From the NCBI RefSeq assembly GCF_022539315.1, contig NC_066331.1, forward strand, positions 10,696,015-10,760,014: 64,000 bases of DNA. The letters run 5' to 3'. Below are positions 47,201 to 58,506 of the stretch, piece after piece; within the stretch, counting starts at the first letter, position 1; every line of letters begins with the position of its first letter. The position numbers were made by a program, and so were the translations under genes. The notes beneath the pieces are model-generated. The model worked only from the letters and a program-made list of their open reading frames with translations. It ran no database searches and had not been told where the DNA came from. Origin of the DNA: Serinus canaria. Its lineage: Eukaryota > Chordata > Aves > Passeriformes > Fringillidae.

Positions 47201-50200
47201 AGGTCAACGTGGCCATCAGGTCCTCACTGCAGAGCCTCAGGGAGAAGATTGAGCAGCTGAGGGAGCAGCTGCTGCGGGCGGTGTCCACACGGCAGATGTA
47301 TCTGTGCCCAGCAGCTGCCCCGGGGGCTGGGGCACGCTGCAGGATGTGCTGTGCAGGATGTGCTGTGTAAAATGTGTGTCAAGTGTGCTGGGAAAAGTGT
47401 GCTGTGCAGAATGTGCTGTGCAAAGTGTGCTGTGCAGAATGTGCTGTGCAGGATTGTGCTGTGCAGGATGTGCTGTGCAAAGTGTGCTGTGCAGAATTGT
47501 GCTGTGCAAAGTGTGCTGTGCAGGATTGTGCTGTGCAAAGCGTGCTGTGCAGAATGTGCTGTCCAAAGTGGGTTGTGCAGAATGTGCTGTCCCCCCCTGC
47601 CACAGGCTCTGGCTTTCCCCTCGTTCCCTCTGCAGGGCACTTGGGCACAGAAGGGTCTGGGTCTCTGTGCTGCTGCTGTCACTGTCAGGGCAGCTGCAGT
47701 GCAGGAAGGACCAGGCACCTCTGGGCTGCTGGGACAGAGCCTGGCTCTGGTCACCTCTGTGTCCCCATCCTTGACAGGATGGGCTGAGAGGAGCTTGAGG
47801 AGAGCTCTGAGGCCTTGTGAGTTTGGTCCTTAACCCAGAGCCACCAGCACCCAGCTGGAGGGGGACAGGAGGCAGAACTTGGTGGACGAGCTCCTGACCC
47901 GGCACAGGCAGCTGGAGGCATCCTACAGGAATGAAGGCCCCGAGCCAGACATGAGCAGGTATGGCCCTGTCCTCTCCAATCCAGGGGATCTGAGCTTTGG
48001 GGGCATCTGGGGTGACCACTGAGCTTGCCTGCCCCTGCAGGTACCAAAGGGAGGCATTGCTCAGAAAGGAGGTGGTTTTGTCAGTGACAGCATATTCCTG
48101 GTAGCTCTCCTGATGCCTGGAGAGGCTCCTGGAGCAGAGGCTGGACAGAATTAAAGGAATAAAGTTTATTAAATGTATGAAAAGACCTTCAAAGGATCCA
48201 CCTGGGGCAGTGCAAGAGCCCAGCCAGGGCTGCAGCCAGGATGGAGCCAGCATGGACTCAGGCTCAGGAGTTCTCACCCTTTGATGAGCTCTGCTCCATT
48301 CCCAGCCTGGGGCTCAGGGTCCAATCCCACTCCAGGGGATGCAGTCCCACCCTCCCAGGCTGCTCTCCTCCATTCCCTGCTGTTTGCACTTTTTGGGGCT
48401 GGAGCTGCAGCGGTGTCCTTGGTTCTGGGGCTGGACAGGGATTGTTCTGTGTGCCTGAGCTGGGAGGAGACCTTGCTGACACTTTCTGTGGAGTTCAGAG
48501 CTATTCACCAGTGCAGTGCACAGCCTGGGAAATAAGAAAGATAAAACTGAAGGCAAACAAGAGGAAAATACCAAAATCCCTTGATAATTTCAAGCCCCAT
48601 TAGACATGATCAGGGATTCCAGTATTTTCCAGCAGAAGATAACATCAGAGAGTATTTATTTGCTAGTGCTGCAAGGCTTGATGTTTTATAGTTCTCTTTT
48701 AACTTCTTTTATTAAAAATGGATAAAACTATGCCAGATATTCCATCTGGTGAATTCCCAGCCCTTCCCAAATGTCCCTGTGGGTCTGGTTTTTAGGGGTA
48801 CAGGCAGAGACACCTCAGGGCCTGGATCTTGTGCCAGGAAATCCAACTTTGCTCTCTTGCCTGAGCCTGGGCTGGGAGTGGGTCTGTAGGGAAGGGGCTC
48901 GGGGAGAGCTTGGAAGGAATTTGGAAGGAGTTTGGAGGGATTCTTGAAAGGATCTTGGAAGGACTTTGGAGGGATCTCAGAAGGAATTTGGAGGGAGTTT
49001 GGAGGGATTCTTGAAAGGATCTTGGAGGGATCTTGGCAGGATCTCAGAAGGAGCTTGGGAGCATCTCAGAAGGATCTTGGCAGGAGCTTGGGGGGATCTT
49101 GGCAGGACTTTGGAGGGATCTTTGCAGGAGCCTGGGGGGATCTTGGCAGGACTTTGGAGGGATCCTGGCAGGATCTCAGAAGGATCTTGGCAGGATCCTG
49201 GCAGGCCCTGGCAGGAGCTGGTGCCAGGCACGGAGCCCCCGGGCTCTGCAGGGCTCAGCTGCCGTTCCCAGCTCGGGGTCCCTCTGCAATCCTGGCAGAT
49301 CCTGGCCCAGCTCTGGGATCCTGGAGGTGGCAGAGCCCCCCTGGGCTGTGCCTGGGGCTGACTCTCAGCTTTCCCCTGCATTAGAACAATCAGCACCCGG
49401 GGTTTGATGGGGCTGAGCACTGACACTTGCCTGGCTTGTGCTGCTTTTCCAGATCTAATCCAGGCCTGATGTGACAGCCCTCGGTGCCCAGGCCCTGCTC
49501 TTGCCAGCAGCCCTTCCTTTCATTAACCTTCCTGCCCCACTGATCACATGTTTGCTGCCCAGGGCCTGGGGCTGGGAGCTGTGCCCTGAATTAAGCTGCT
49601 TTACGTCTGCTCAGCCCTCGGCGAGTTCCACATCCTGTGAGAGCTGCTCTGAAGCTGTTTCTGGGCTGCAGGGCTGGGCTTTAATGCTCTCGGGGCTGAT
49701 CCCAAGTGACAACTGCTGCAGGACTCTCCCTGGCTGGGGACAGCGTTCCTGCCCCTCCGGCCCTAATTAAGGAGCCCCTGGAATTCCCAGGGCAGGGCTG
49801 GGCTGTTTGTGTGCCCCCCTGGAGCAGGGCCAGCTCCGTTTCCTTTGGTGGGGATTTAATGACAATTCCAGGGTCTTCTGCCCCTTTTTCTCCTTGGGAG
49901 GATCTGTGCAGGCAGTTGGAGCAGGGGCTGCAGTGAGGCAGAATTCCCAGGGCCTCACTCCATTCCCAAGGCAGGAGTGGGGAAAGCAGCCAGGAATGTG
50001 ACTCTGGGTGCCACAGGTCAGACTTTAGAGTATTGAAACATTTGTGGAGACAGAGGGATGGGAATGGTCCCACTCCTGTCTGACCAGGTCTCAGGCTGGA
50101 GGAGTCCATGTCAGTCACCAGAGAATCCATGAATTGCCTGCCCTTCCTTGGTGTCTCTTGGAATTCCTCAAAAACAGAGACAGCTTCTGGTGCCCGTAGG

Positions 50201-53200
50201 ACACAGCCCTTCAGTGAGAGCTATCCCAGGTACATTTTAGAAGAGTCCATAATCTCTTTTCTCCTCAGTGTTGGTCACCATTTTCCTGGTTGAAGCCTCT
50301 CCTGGCAGATGGAAGGGATTTCAGCCTGATCCAAACAGGAATTTCACCTGATGCCAAACAGGCTTCAGTCCATGTGTGCCAGCTTCAGGTGTCAGCTGCC
50401 TTTGGCAGTCTGGCTCTTGTTTGAGGGGGACAGATAAGAAAAGAAGGAAAGAAGGAAATGAGATCAGCAGGAGTTGTTTAGGTGCCTGAAAGCCCTTCCT
50501 GGTGTCCTCCCTCCTTCCCAGCTGTGCTGGAGCCTCCTGGCTGCAGCTGCAGCATCCTGGGATGGGGATGGCTCAGGTGGGTGGAACAGAGGGAATTGTC
50601 CCCCCAGGGAGCCCCTGAGTGCCAGGATCAGACCTGGGCTGGGCTGGGGCTTCCCAGGGTTCAGGTGGCTCTGTGGTCAGGGGAGCCCAGCCCCTCCTCA
50701 GGCAGCACCTGCAGCCCCCAGGCCCTGGGGCAGTGGGAGCAGAGAGCCCCAGGGAGATTCCCTGGAATGGAACAGCAGCTCTTGTGCTGCTGGGCTGGAA
50801 ATCCTCTGCCAGCTGCAGGGACTGCTGGAGGCTCCCCATCAGGAGAGGTTCCTGTGAGGAAATCTCCCCCTGGATGGTGCCTGGAGGGGACTTGGAACTG
50901 CCTGTGCTCATGTGGCCTCTCCTGGGTTTTTGGAGAGATGGAGAGGGTTTCTATTTCATACAGAACATTGGTTTCTATTAGAATATTGTTATACTTATAT
51001 TGAAAATTCATATGGTTTTCTTTTTCAGATTTCTATATTTATATAGAAAATTGTTTTACTTATTAGCTTGGAGCTTCCTAAGAATACAGAGTGAGCACTG
51101 TAAGTGAGAGAATGCCCCAGTCCTGCAGCTCCCCTGTGGAGAGTGACCTGTGAAGCCAGGCTGGGGTGCCCTGGGTGCTTCAAAGAGCCCCTCTGTAGTT
51201 CAGGGAATGTTCAAGTGATCATCCACCCAACTGTCAGATGACCCAGGTTTTGTTTGAGACTCAGTCTTGCTGATCAGCCTTGTAAAGCCCTAAGCCTCGA
51301 TGTGTGGCCTGAAGTAAGTGCTGGTTGAGTAATCTAAGTTACTTGGGAGGTGTTCTGAGAATTATCAGTGAAACAAAGGACAAGCCCTCCCTTGTTAGGC
51401 AGTGACAGAGCTCCCTGATTTTAAACCCCATCACCTTTTTCTGCTCGGGCACATCGCTGAGCCCTGTAATTAGTTAAATCTGCTCCCCTCATCAAAAGCC
51501 ATCCCCACGCTGCAGTGCTCCGTGAGGCTCCCCAGATTTGCCTGATTAACTTGTGGAGGCAGTGGGTGGCTAATGGGATAAGCTTTAATCTTCACACCAG
51601 GCAGGGCAGGAGGAAGTGGGGCTGTGTGCAGGGGAAGGCAGTTACCAAACATGTCACAAAGATTACTGTGAGCAGCACACCCCTGGGCATGACCCAGCCC
51701 CCAGGAGCAGGGCAGGCACTGCTGGGAGGGAGAGAGGCACAACACAAATTATCCCAGATTTGCTTGCCTTGGCTGTTTTTGAGCAGGCAGGAAGAGCTGT
51801 GCTGGTTGTAGCAAGCAGAGTTTCTGTTCCCTTTGCTTTGGTTAAACAGCTCTGGCAGCAGTTGTTACCTGGGGTTTGTGTCCCTCTAATTGAGGGGAAT
51901 TGGGTGAGCTGCAGTGCTGGTTCCACCTTGAGCAGAGCAGTGTTTCTGTTGTGGTCACAATCTGGTGCCGTGGTGGGCCTGGGGGATAAAAGAGCCCCCT
52001 GAACCCCCAGAGTGGGGAGGAAAGCTGGGCAGTGTGGGAAACTGCATGCCAGGTGTGTGATCCAGCCCCCTGGCAGCCCTGGGGATTCCATGGAGGGCAG
52101 GGCAGGGCTAGAACAGTGCCAGCTCCTCTCTGGGGCTGCCCTGAGCACCCACTGGCCATGGCCCAGCAGGGCTGCCTCTGCTCCAGACTCAATGTCACTG
52201 CACTGGGGAAGGGAGAGGCTGAGATTGACAAAAAGTGCTTTTTAGCCACTTTCAGGAAAAAAGGGATTTTCCATATTTCTTTCTATATTTTTAGTCATAT
52301 TTTTTCCATATTTACTCTTTCTTTATTTTTTCCCTGTATTTGTTTTCTTTCCCTGTATTTCTGTTTTTTTCCCTATATTTGTTTTTTTTCCCCATATTTG
52401 GGTGTTGTTCCCCGCCCCCCATATTTGGGGTTTTTCCCCCCCCATATTTGGGGTTTTTCCCTCCCCCCCCATATTTGGGGTTTTTCCCTCCCCCCCATAT
52501 TTGGGGTTTTTCCCTCCCCCCCATATTTGGGTTTTTTCCCTCCCCCCCATATTTGGGTTTTTTCCCTCCCCCCCATATTTGGTTTTTCCCCCCCCCATAT
52601 TTGGTTTTTCCCCTATATTTGTTATTTTCTTTTTTTCCCTGTTTATTTTTCCATTTCCCATTCTGCCTGCCGCTGAGCCGGAGCGCGGTGCCCGCCCTGC
52701 CGCGGCCAGGGAGAGGAGCTGCAGGCTCTGCTCCGGGCGATTTTCCTGCAGCGCTGCTCCATCCCAGGCCAGGAGATGTCCCCAGCTGCCCGGGATTGCT
52801 GCAGGAGCCCCGGCCGGGCCGGGCTGGGCCAGGAGCTCCTGCAGTGCCCCCTGTGCCCCCAGTGCCCTCCTTGGGCACAGAGGGGTGCCCGGCCCAGGGG
52901 GGCACTGGGCAGGTCAGAGCAGCTCCATAAAAACTCAGTTTAAAACACCAAAACAACTGCAGCGTTCTCATTTAGGTCTGGGTTATTATTATTAGTTCTT
53001 TTAATTACCCCAAGGGGCAATAATTGGGCACTTGAGAGATCCTAAAAGCCCTCCCTGCTCTGGGGTGGTTTGTGGGAGTGCTTTGGGGAAGAGCAGGGAG
53101 AAGGGAAAATGGGGATGAAATGCAGAGTTGAAAGAAAGGAAAGCAGAAGCAAAAGCCCCAAGTTGTGAACATTTGGGGGAAGCAGCCTCACGGTGCCTCC

Positions 53201-55669
53201 CCAAACCTGAGCTGCAGCTCTGGGCTCAGGGACTCTGTCTGCTGGGAGGTTTGTCCTGCAGGAGAAACCAGGGAAGAGCTGGAAGGCAGAGAGCAGGAAT
53301 CTGGTACTGAGGAAGTACTGGAGTGGGGTTTTGTTTTACTGCCTGGATTTATGTGCCCTGGACATGGAAATCTTGTTTTCTGTGGTCACCAGGGAGGTGT
53401 CTGTAATGTGAACAATCTCAAGTCATAATTCTTTGAAAAGAAAACCAATTATTTAATTACTCTTTCATTTAGCAGTTTGTGCTCCTGGCTTCTCGTTCGG
53501 GTTGATGCCTGACTAGGAGATGCAGGAAGGGAGCTGTGTCCATCTGCAGTTCCCAAAATTCAGGAATGTTCCTGCCTAGGTTTGGTCAGGCTTGCAGGGA
53601 ATTAAGTGTCATCTGATTTGCATCTCTGTTAACGAGTGGGTCCTTCTGCTGTTTGAGGCTGTAGCAGTATTTTTATTTTTATAATCCAGGAATAATCTGT
53701 ATTCCCAGGAATGCTGTGTGCTCTACATGCAAACAGCATTTTATATGGATTTATTATACAACCATTTATCCCTGTAAGATGAATTCTGTCCTTCCTTGCC
53801 ACTTCCAGCCTGTGGGGTGGATTTGTTCTTGGGGATTGTTTTGGGTGATCCCTGCTGGGCTGCACAGAGGGCTCAGCTCTGGGTGCTGCTGTGTGCCAGG
53901 GCAGAGCAGGGGTGGGAATCACTCACTGGGACCCTGGGTGCTGTGTGCCAGGGGACAGACACCCAGGCAGGGCTGGGAATCACTCACTGGGACCCTGGGT
54001 GCTGTGTGCCAGGGGACAGACACCCAGGCAGGGCTGGGAATCACTCACTGGGACCCTGGGTGCTGTGTGCCAGGGGACAGACACCCAGGCAGGGCTGGGA
54101 ATCACTCACTGGGACCCTGGGTGCTGTGTGCCAGGGGACAGACACCCAGGCAGGGCTGGGAATCACTCACTGGGCTCTTTTCAGGTCCAGCCTCATGGCA
54201 GGAGGGGCCAGACGAGGCACCCCCAACCCCTGGCTCTTGGAAGAATCGGAGGAGACCAGAGGACTTGGCTTTGATGAGCTCAGGCAGCAGCAGAGAAGGA
54301 TCATTGAAGGTACAAGAGCCTTTCTGGTTGCTTTGAGCATCTCTGGGACTCTGAGAGGAGCTTTGGTTTGGAGCTCAATACACCAGCCTGAGATGAAGTT
54401 TTATTCTTTACAGATGTCAAACACAGCAGCTCCAGGCAGCTGCTCTCTGTGTTTGCAGGAGCAGCACTGTGCTTGCAGGGTTCTTACCTGGATGCAACTT
54501 GTTAAATTAAAGTTTGGAAGTCCTGATTTTGCCCATATTCGTGGTTTTGGTGTGCAGTGGGATCACATGACTGCACTGGCTGGAGGGGCTGTGCTGGGTG
54601 CATTAAAGGTCTTGTTGAATCGGGACAAGGTGAGAATTAACTCATCCAAAAAGGTTCTCAGATTTTGGCCCTCTGCACCCATGAGGAGTCCCTGACTTTG
54701 GGAGTGTTGGGAGAGCTCAGTCTGGGGAGGTCAGGTGGCTGCTGAGCCACCAGGCAATTCCAGTCCAGGCAATTCAAGTCCTAGAAGTGATGCAGTGAAA
54801 TCAGTCTCAGGAGAAGCCTGCTTCCCTCTGCCTGGGAGCAAGTGCTGTGCAGCTCAGGAGCACACCTGATGGTCCAGGAGGGGCCTCAGCTGCGTTCTTA
54901 ATTACATTGCAGGTAATTAAACTGGGGCTGCAGGAGTGGAGGGCGTCCTGGCCAGCCCATTTGGGCATCCCTGCTGTGCCCTGGGCACTGACCCTCTGCA
55001 GCTCCTCCTGTGCCCCCCTGGCAGCTCTGGGCAGGGGGAGCTGCACGTTTCTGGGAGGGGTTCCCTGCAGGGCCCAGGGGATGTGGCTCTTCCCCCAGGA
55101 GCTCTGGGAGCACCTCACATTGTCACTGCCCTCATCCCCTCAGCTCTCCCAGCCCTCCGTGTCCTCTCGCAGCTTTAAAAATCTCTGAATTCTTTGGTGT
55201 TTGCATCACCTGTTTTCTTTTATTCATGTTAGAAGTTGCTTGGAAAATTTAAAAAGGCTAATCTGGAGCTTGCCAGAAAATCCCCTGCATTTATGATTGA
55301 GTAACAGCTAAATGTTAAATTCTTGGATTTTTTTTTTTTTTGGATCCTCAGCAAAATGTCCCAGCCAGAGCAGAGAAATTATTTACCCATCATTCACATT
55401 ATTTCAAGAGTACTGTTGCCATAAGGATTAATTTTCATGTTGTGTTCATGTGTTTTTCTTAATACATTTTAGCCCTTGAAGCACAGAGTAGATTTTTTCC
55501 TTCACTTCTACCTGTTTTATGTAGCCTGGCATTTCAGCAGCTTTTGGAAGTAATTGAATATATTTTCCTGGTACAGAACAAGATGCTGGACTCGATGCTC
55601 TTTCTTCAATCATATCCAGGCAGAAACAAATGGGGCAGGAAATTGGGAATGAGCTGGACGAGCAGAACG
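41256..55669 (+). CDS. STX8: STX8, syntaxin-8 (exons 1-6; 3' exons beyond window)
   Basis: Exons 41256-41272, 41841-41940, 47203-47297, 47848-47958, 54185-54309 and 55577-55669 join in frame into 541 nt (180 codons plus one base). Syntaxin-8 is a tail-anchored Qc-SNARE of endosomes. It pairs with STX7, VTI1B and VAMP8 for late-endosome and lysosome fusion. The N-terminus is MAPDPW, followed by a helical N-domain (AQDIAEKLQERSR, IRSSLQSLREKIEQL, TQLEGDRRQNLVDELL). The linker RRGTPNPWLLEESEETRGLG precedes the SNARE helix, which begins at FDELRQQQRRIIEEQDAGLD and continues through SRQKQMGQEIGNELDEQN. Every segment aligns with human STX8 as I recall it. The second half of the SNARE helix and the C-terminal membrane anchor (about 56 residues in human) must lie to the right of 64000. 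Confidence 0.96.
41460..41705. repeat. TGTG/TTCGGGGTGCTG repeat in STX8 intron 1
   Basis: Diverged copies of GTGCTGTGTGTGTTCGGG and of a longer block with TCCTTTCCCAAAGCCCATCC fill about 250 bp of the 568-bp intron. Confidence 0.8.
41841..41940 (+). CDS. STX8: STX8 exon 2
   Basis: Acceptor CTCCCGCAG|GCTACC. The exon encodes LPLLAAARQLAQDIAEKLQE and then RSRCQRSGESSAK, the same number of residues as in human over this first helix. The donor is AAG|GTGCCC, weaker than consensus. Confidence 0.92.
42010..42170. repeat. 19-bp minisatellite
   Basis: Copies of CGGGATACGGGCGGAACTC, changing to GGATAAGGGCGGGATTCCC and then to GCGGGGCGGGATTCCCGGGAT forms, begin about 70 bp after STX8 exon 2. Confidence 0.88.
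42442..42640. repeat. 33-bp minisatellite, about 6 copies
   Basis: CAGGGATGCTGGGATGGAGC starts at 42442 and 42475 and recurs every 33 bp. Because the unit is divisible by three, an 11-residue peptide repeat appears in open frames. There is no evidence of translation. Confidence 0.88.
42650..44419. other. STX8: STX8 intron 2, single-copy part
   Basis: Moderately AT-rich sequence. No exon, RNA gene or clear transposon is recognised. Confidence 0.5.
44420..45672. repeat. 38-bp satellite array, about 33 copies
   Basis: The unit AGGTTCAGGCTCTCAGGCTC plus TCCTGCTCCATCCCAGAC repeats head to tail for 1.25 kb. The first two units are 39 bp (CTCCTGAGG form) and a few are 37 bp. Copies differ mainly at TTCAGGCTC, TTCAATCTC, TTCAGACTC and TTCAAGCTC. 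The unit has no stop codon in forward frames and 38 is not divisible by three, so frames rotate and a 485-codon open frame (44285-45742) appears. It is not a gene. Confidence 0.97.
45673..47202. other. STX8: STX8 intron 2, 3' part
   Basis: Single-copy sequence leading to the exon 3 acceptor. No recognised feature. Confidence 0.5.
47203..47297 (+). CDS. STX8: STX8 exon 3
   Basis: Acceptor TTCCCCCAG|GTCAAC. It encodes VNVAIRSSLQSLREKIEQLR, EQLLRAVSTRQ and two bases of the next Ile codon. The donor AT|GTATCT is off consensus at +5/+6. The phase 2 junction with exon 4 restores ITQLEGDRRQ. Confidence 0.94.
47330..47600. repeat. 14-15-bp minisatellite after exon 3
   Basis: About 17 copies of GTGCTGTGCAGAAT / GTGCTGTGCAAAGT begin some 35 bp after the exon 3 donor. 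They fill half of the 550-bp intron 3. Confidence 0.9.
47848..47958 (+). CDS. STX8: STX8 exon 4
   Basis: Acceptor CCACCAG|CACCCAG and donor AGCAG|GTATGG. It encodes TQLEGDRRQNLVDELLTRHR and then QLEASYRNEGPEPDMS. The TQLEGDRRQNL block is nearly identical to mammalian STX8. Two upstream AGs (CAGAG, ACCCAG) are not used in this frame. Confidence 0.94.
48900..49215. repeat. Irregular GGATCTTGG/GGAATTTGG repeat
   Basis: Interleaved short units (GGAGGGATCTTGG, AGGATCTCAGAA, GGACTTTGGA) give about 25 diverged copies of a roughly 12-bp motif. The peptides in open frames here are repeat translations. Confidence 0.85.
52260..52660. repeat. Pyrimidine-rich minisatellite with CCCCATATTTGGGG palindromes
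   Basis: A T-rich lead (52260-52400) grades into about nine copies of a 26-27-bp unit, CCCCATATTTGGGGTTTTTCCCTCCC. Each unit carries the imperfect palindrome CCCCATATTTGGGG and a C-run. The other strand is a G-run series. Confidence 0.92.
53905..54174. repeat. 61-bp minisatellite touching the STX8 exon 5 acceptor
   Basis: GGGAATCACTCACTGGGACC recurs at 53914, 53975, 54036 and 54097. A truncated copy starts at 54158 and ends 10 bp before exon 5. Copies are nearly identical. Confidence 0.95.
54185..54309 (+). CDS. STX8: STX8 exon 5
   Basis: Acceptor GGGCTCTTTTCAG|GTCC and donor ATTGAAG|GTACAA. It encodes SSLMAGGARRGTPNPWLLEE and then SEETRGLGFDELRQQQRRIIE. This is the linker and the start of the SNARE helix. 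The PNPWL.EE.EETRGLGFDE.RQQQ block is diagnostic for STX8. Confidence 0.96.
54310..55576 (+). other. STX8: STX8 intron 5
   Basis: Single-copy sequence with a T-run near 55329-55341. No other feature is recognised. Confidence 0.8.
55577..55669 (+). CDS. STX8: STX8 exon 6
   Basis: Acceptor CTGGTACAG|AACAAG and donor AACG|GTAAGG. It encodes EQDAGLDALSSIISRQKQMG and QEIGNELDEQN. This is the central SNARE helix; the zero-layer Gln is expected in the RQKQMGQEIG segment. It ends in phase 1, so the next exon should open with two bases of a Glu codon. Confidence 0.96.
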
Positions 55670-58272
55670 GTAAGGACAAGGTCTCACCTCACTTTTCTGT
55701 AAATCTGGGATGTGGAGTTTCCTCTCCTCACACAGCTGCTCCCCCTGCCCACCAGAGCAGCAGCTGGCACTGGAGGTTTGTGTTCCAGCAGTGCAGACTG
55801 TGCTCACTGGTTTCACTGTGCCCCCTCCAGCCCCTGGGGGCTGTCACAGCACTTGGGATGTTCCCCCAGCCTGCCTTTGAACAGAGGCATTGCTGATTGC
55901 TGCTCCAGAGCACTGAATGGATGTTGTGCTCCATCCTCTGCCTTTTTCTGTTGTGTTGCAGGGCTTCACTTGAGCATTCTCATTGTGTCTCCTTCCTGAC
56001 CAGAGAATGGAGAAGTCTTGAGGCAGCGATTAAAGGAGCAGCATTGCATTGTTTGCTGCCAGTGCCTGGGTTGGGGAGGGGTTGTGGCAGTGAGTGTAGC
56101 TCAAGTTCAATGTCATATTGACCCAGGAGAGCTCCTGGCTCCTTTCAGAGGAGCCACTGGCCGAGTGCAGTTGTTCTCCTGCAATAATAAATGAATACAA
56201 GTGCTTTGTTACTCACCTCATTGTGGCATGAGCTGCCTCTGGCAGAGCAGATCCTCCTGACTTCTCCATTCCTGCCACCTGGAACAGCCCAGTGGGAGCC
56301 CTGGGCTTCATCCCTGAGCAGTGCAAGGTTCTTTTCCTTGCTGAGAACCTGGAACCCAGCCCTGATTCCTGCTTCTTCCCGGGGTGGTGTTTGCCCTCTG
56401 CAGTCTCTGGGAGTTTGGAAACCTCTGCTCAGAGTGAGGAGTTCCACACTCACATCTCTGCACACGGAGGAGGCAGGAGGGTGGATTTCTCCTGTTTGCC
56501 ACAGCTAATCTCAGGAGGGATGGGAAATGCCTAGAATATGTCTTTGTTTATTAATCTTAGGGTTGTTGAGGAAGGGTTTGTGCAGCTGGGACAGACCATG
56601 CTCGGTGCTCTTGTCATATTTGGATCCTCTGCCTCCTGTGAGGAAAGGCATTTTCAATTAGGGGTCTCGTCTCATAGGTCCCTTTATTAATTGTTGGTTA
56701 TGTAGTCATATTAATTGCTTTTTTTTTTTTTTTTGCCATAAATAGGAAACAGGTGGGAAGCATGAGCATGTTTATGGATTCTCTGTGAAACTTTGGTTTC
56801 TCCTCAGGAAAACACACAATCTGTGTCCCATTTCCCTGTTGGGGGTTGGGGATGGTTCCCCAAATTCTTTTTTGGGACCCTAAAGGTTCTGTGTTTTGTG
56901 CCACTGCAATTTTGCCAGACTTCTTCTAGCAATGAGACCCAGAAATATCTGTGAAATGGAATATATTTAACCCTTCTTTTTACAAGTACTGCAGATAGTG
57001 CTGGTGCTGTTTGTCTTAGAGATGGTTACAAAGCCTTGAGCAAATTCCTGTGTTTCCTTGGAGCTCTGCCTTGAGCCAAGGCAGCCCTTCCTCAGCAGAG
57101 GGGAGCTTTGTGGGTGCTCTGAGCAGGGAGAGGTGGGGAGTGTGTGCTGCTCCTGGGGGCTGCTCAGAGCTGCCAGCCCTGCAGAAGTGTCAGCAGGAGA
57201 GGCTGCAGCTGCCCGGAGGAGTTGGGAGCAGCCTGACTCTCCAGATGTGGGGCAGATCACTCAGCACTTCCTCCATCTCTGCCAGGCCAGTGGAACTCCC
57301 CTGTTTCCTCTGACTTGATGCAATCCCTTTTTCTGGGCTTTTTTGGCAGATATGGGGGGAGAAGGTCAGACATTTGTTTGCCACTGGTACCCTGGAAAAG
57401 CTGAAGTCCTTAGCAATATTTTCCAGGGGCTGTTTTCCCTGTGCACATCTTACTTCATGCCCCTGCCTAACCATGAGCAGACTTTGCTCAGGCTCCATGC
57501 CAAGCTCTGTCACTGCTGCTGGCCCAGGTTGATGAGGATAACTGCCCTGCAATTTCCCCTTCCCTGGAATCCCTTTCCTTCCTGGTGCTGAGTGATAATG
57601 GCATCGTCTGCCTTGTGGGGAGGCAGGGGAAGTTCATCTTCATTAAATGCTGCTTCAACATTTCTCTTTCCTGCAGTCAGACTTTCCAGCAGAGAGCCCC
57701 TTTCTGTGGGAAGCCTCACTTCCCCTTGCCTGGCTGCTGGGGATGTTCCCACCTTCTGCAGCTTGTCCTGCTGCTCAAGTAGAGCCTGGCTTCATTCAGG
57801 AGCAGCTGATAATTGCATTAATTAATGACTGAGCCCCTGGGGAGCTGGGTGCCCATTCTCCAGGCCTGTTTGTTCCATTGCCAGGCAGCCCCGGCTCCCT
57901 GGGGGTGTTTGCACCCTCAGCTCTCGGGGCTGCCCAGAGGCATTCAGGCACTGTCCCCTGGCGCCAGCTGGGCTAGCTGTGCCTTTGCAGATGCACCAGC
58001 ACCAATGAGGTTTACTCCTCACTGCTTTGTGTCTGTTAAATGACTGCAAAGTGATTAAACCCCTTTGGGAGGGAGGTGCTGCTGCTCCTGAGGGGCAGGA
58101 GCAGGAGCAGGGCTGGAGCTTTGTCCCCGGGCATCCCTGGGCTCTGGGGGCAGCTGTGCCCATGGAGAGTCCTGCCCATGGACCCAGGTGACATCAGCCT
58201 GCCTGAGCCCCACCCATCTCTGAAAGAACCTCTGGAGGCAGCAGGGGCTCTCAGGTGGGATCCTTGCATTGC

Positions 58273-58506
58273 AGAATGTTCTGGAAGAGCCCGTTCCCCC
58301 AGGGTCCAGCTGGGGTGGATATTGGTGGCACAGAATGTTCTGGAAGAGCCCGTTCCCCCAGGGTCCAGCTGGGGTGGATATTGGTGGCCCAGAATGTTCT
58401 GGAAGAGCCCGTTCCCCCAGGGTCCAGCTGGGGTGGATGTTGGTGGCCCAGAATGTTCTGGAAGAGCCCGTTCCCCCAGGGTCCAGCTGGGGTGGATGTT
58501 GGGGTG
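58273..58506. repeat. 59-bp minisatellite, 4 copies
   Basis: AGAATGTTCTGGAAGAGCCC recurs at 58273, 58332, 58391 and 58450, an exact 59-bp period with few differences. It creates peptide repeats on both strands in rotating frames. Confidence 0.95.

Larger units (their letters stand above)
41941..47202 (+). other. STX8: STX8 intron 2
   Basis: It holds several arrays (42010-42170, 42442-42640, 44420-45672) and otherwise AT-richer single-copy sequence at 42650-44400 and 45680-47200. No further exon is recognised in it. Confidence 0.85.
47959..54184 (+). other. STX8: STX8 intron 4
   Basis: About 6.2 kb with three repeat arrays (48900-49215, 52380-52620, 53905-54174). An AT-rich stretch lies at 50940-51070. 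No exon or RNA gene is recognised in the remaining single-copy sequence. Confidence 0.85.

Noticed and set aside
47237..48277. 346-codon minus-strand open frame over STX8 exons 3-4
   Set aside because: It runs antisense through a minisatellite and two STX8 exons; the peptide is repeat-derived.
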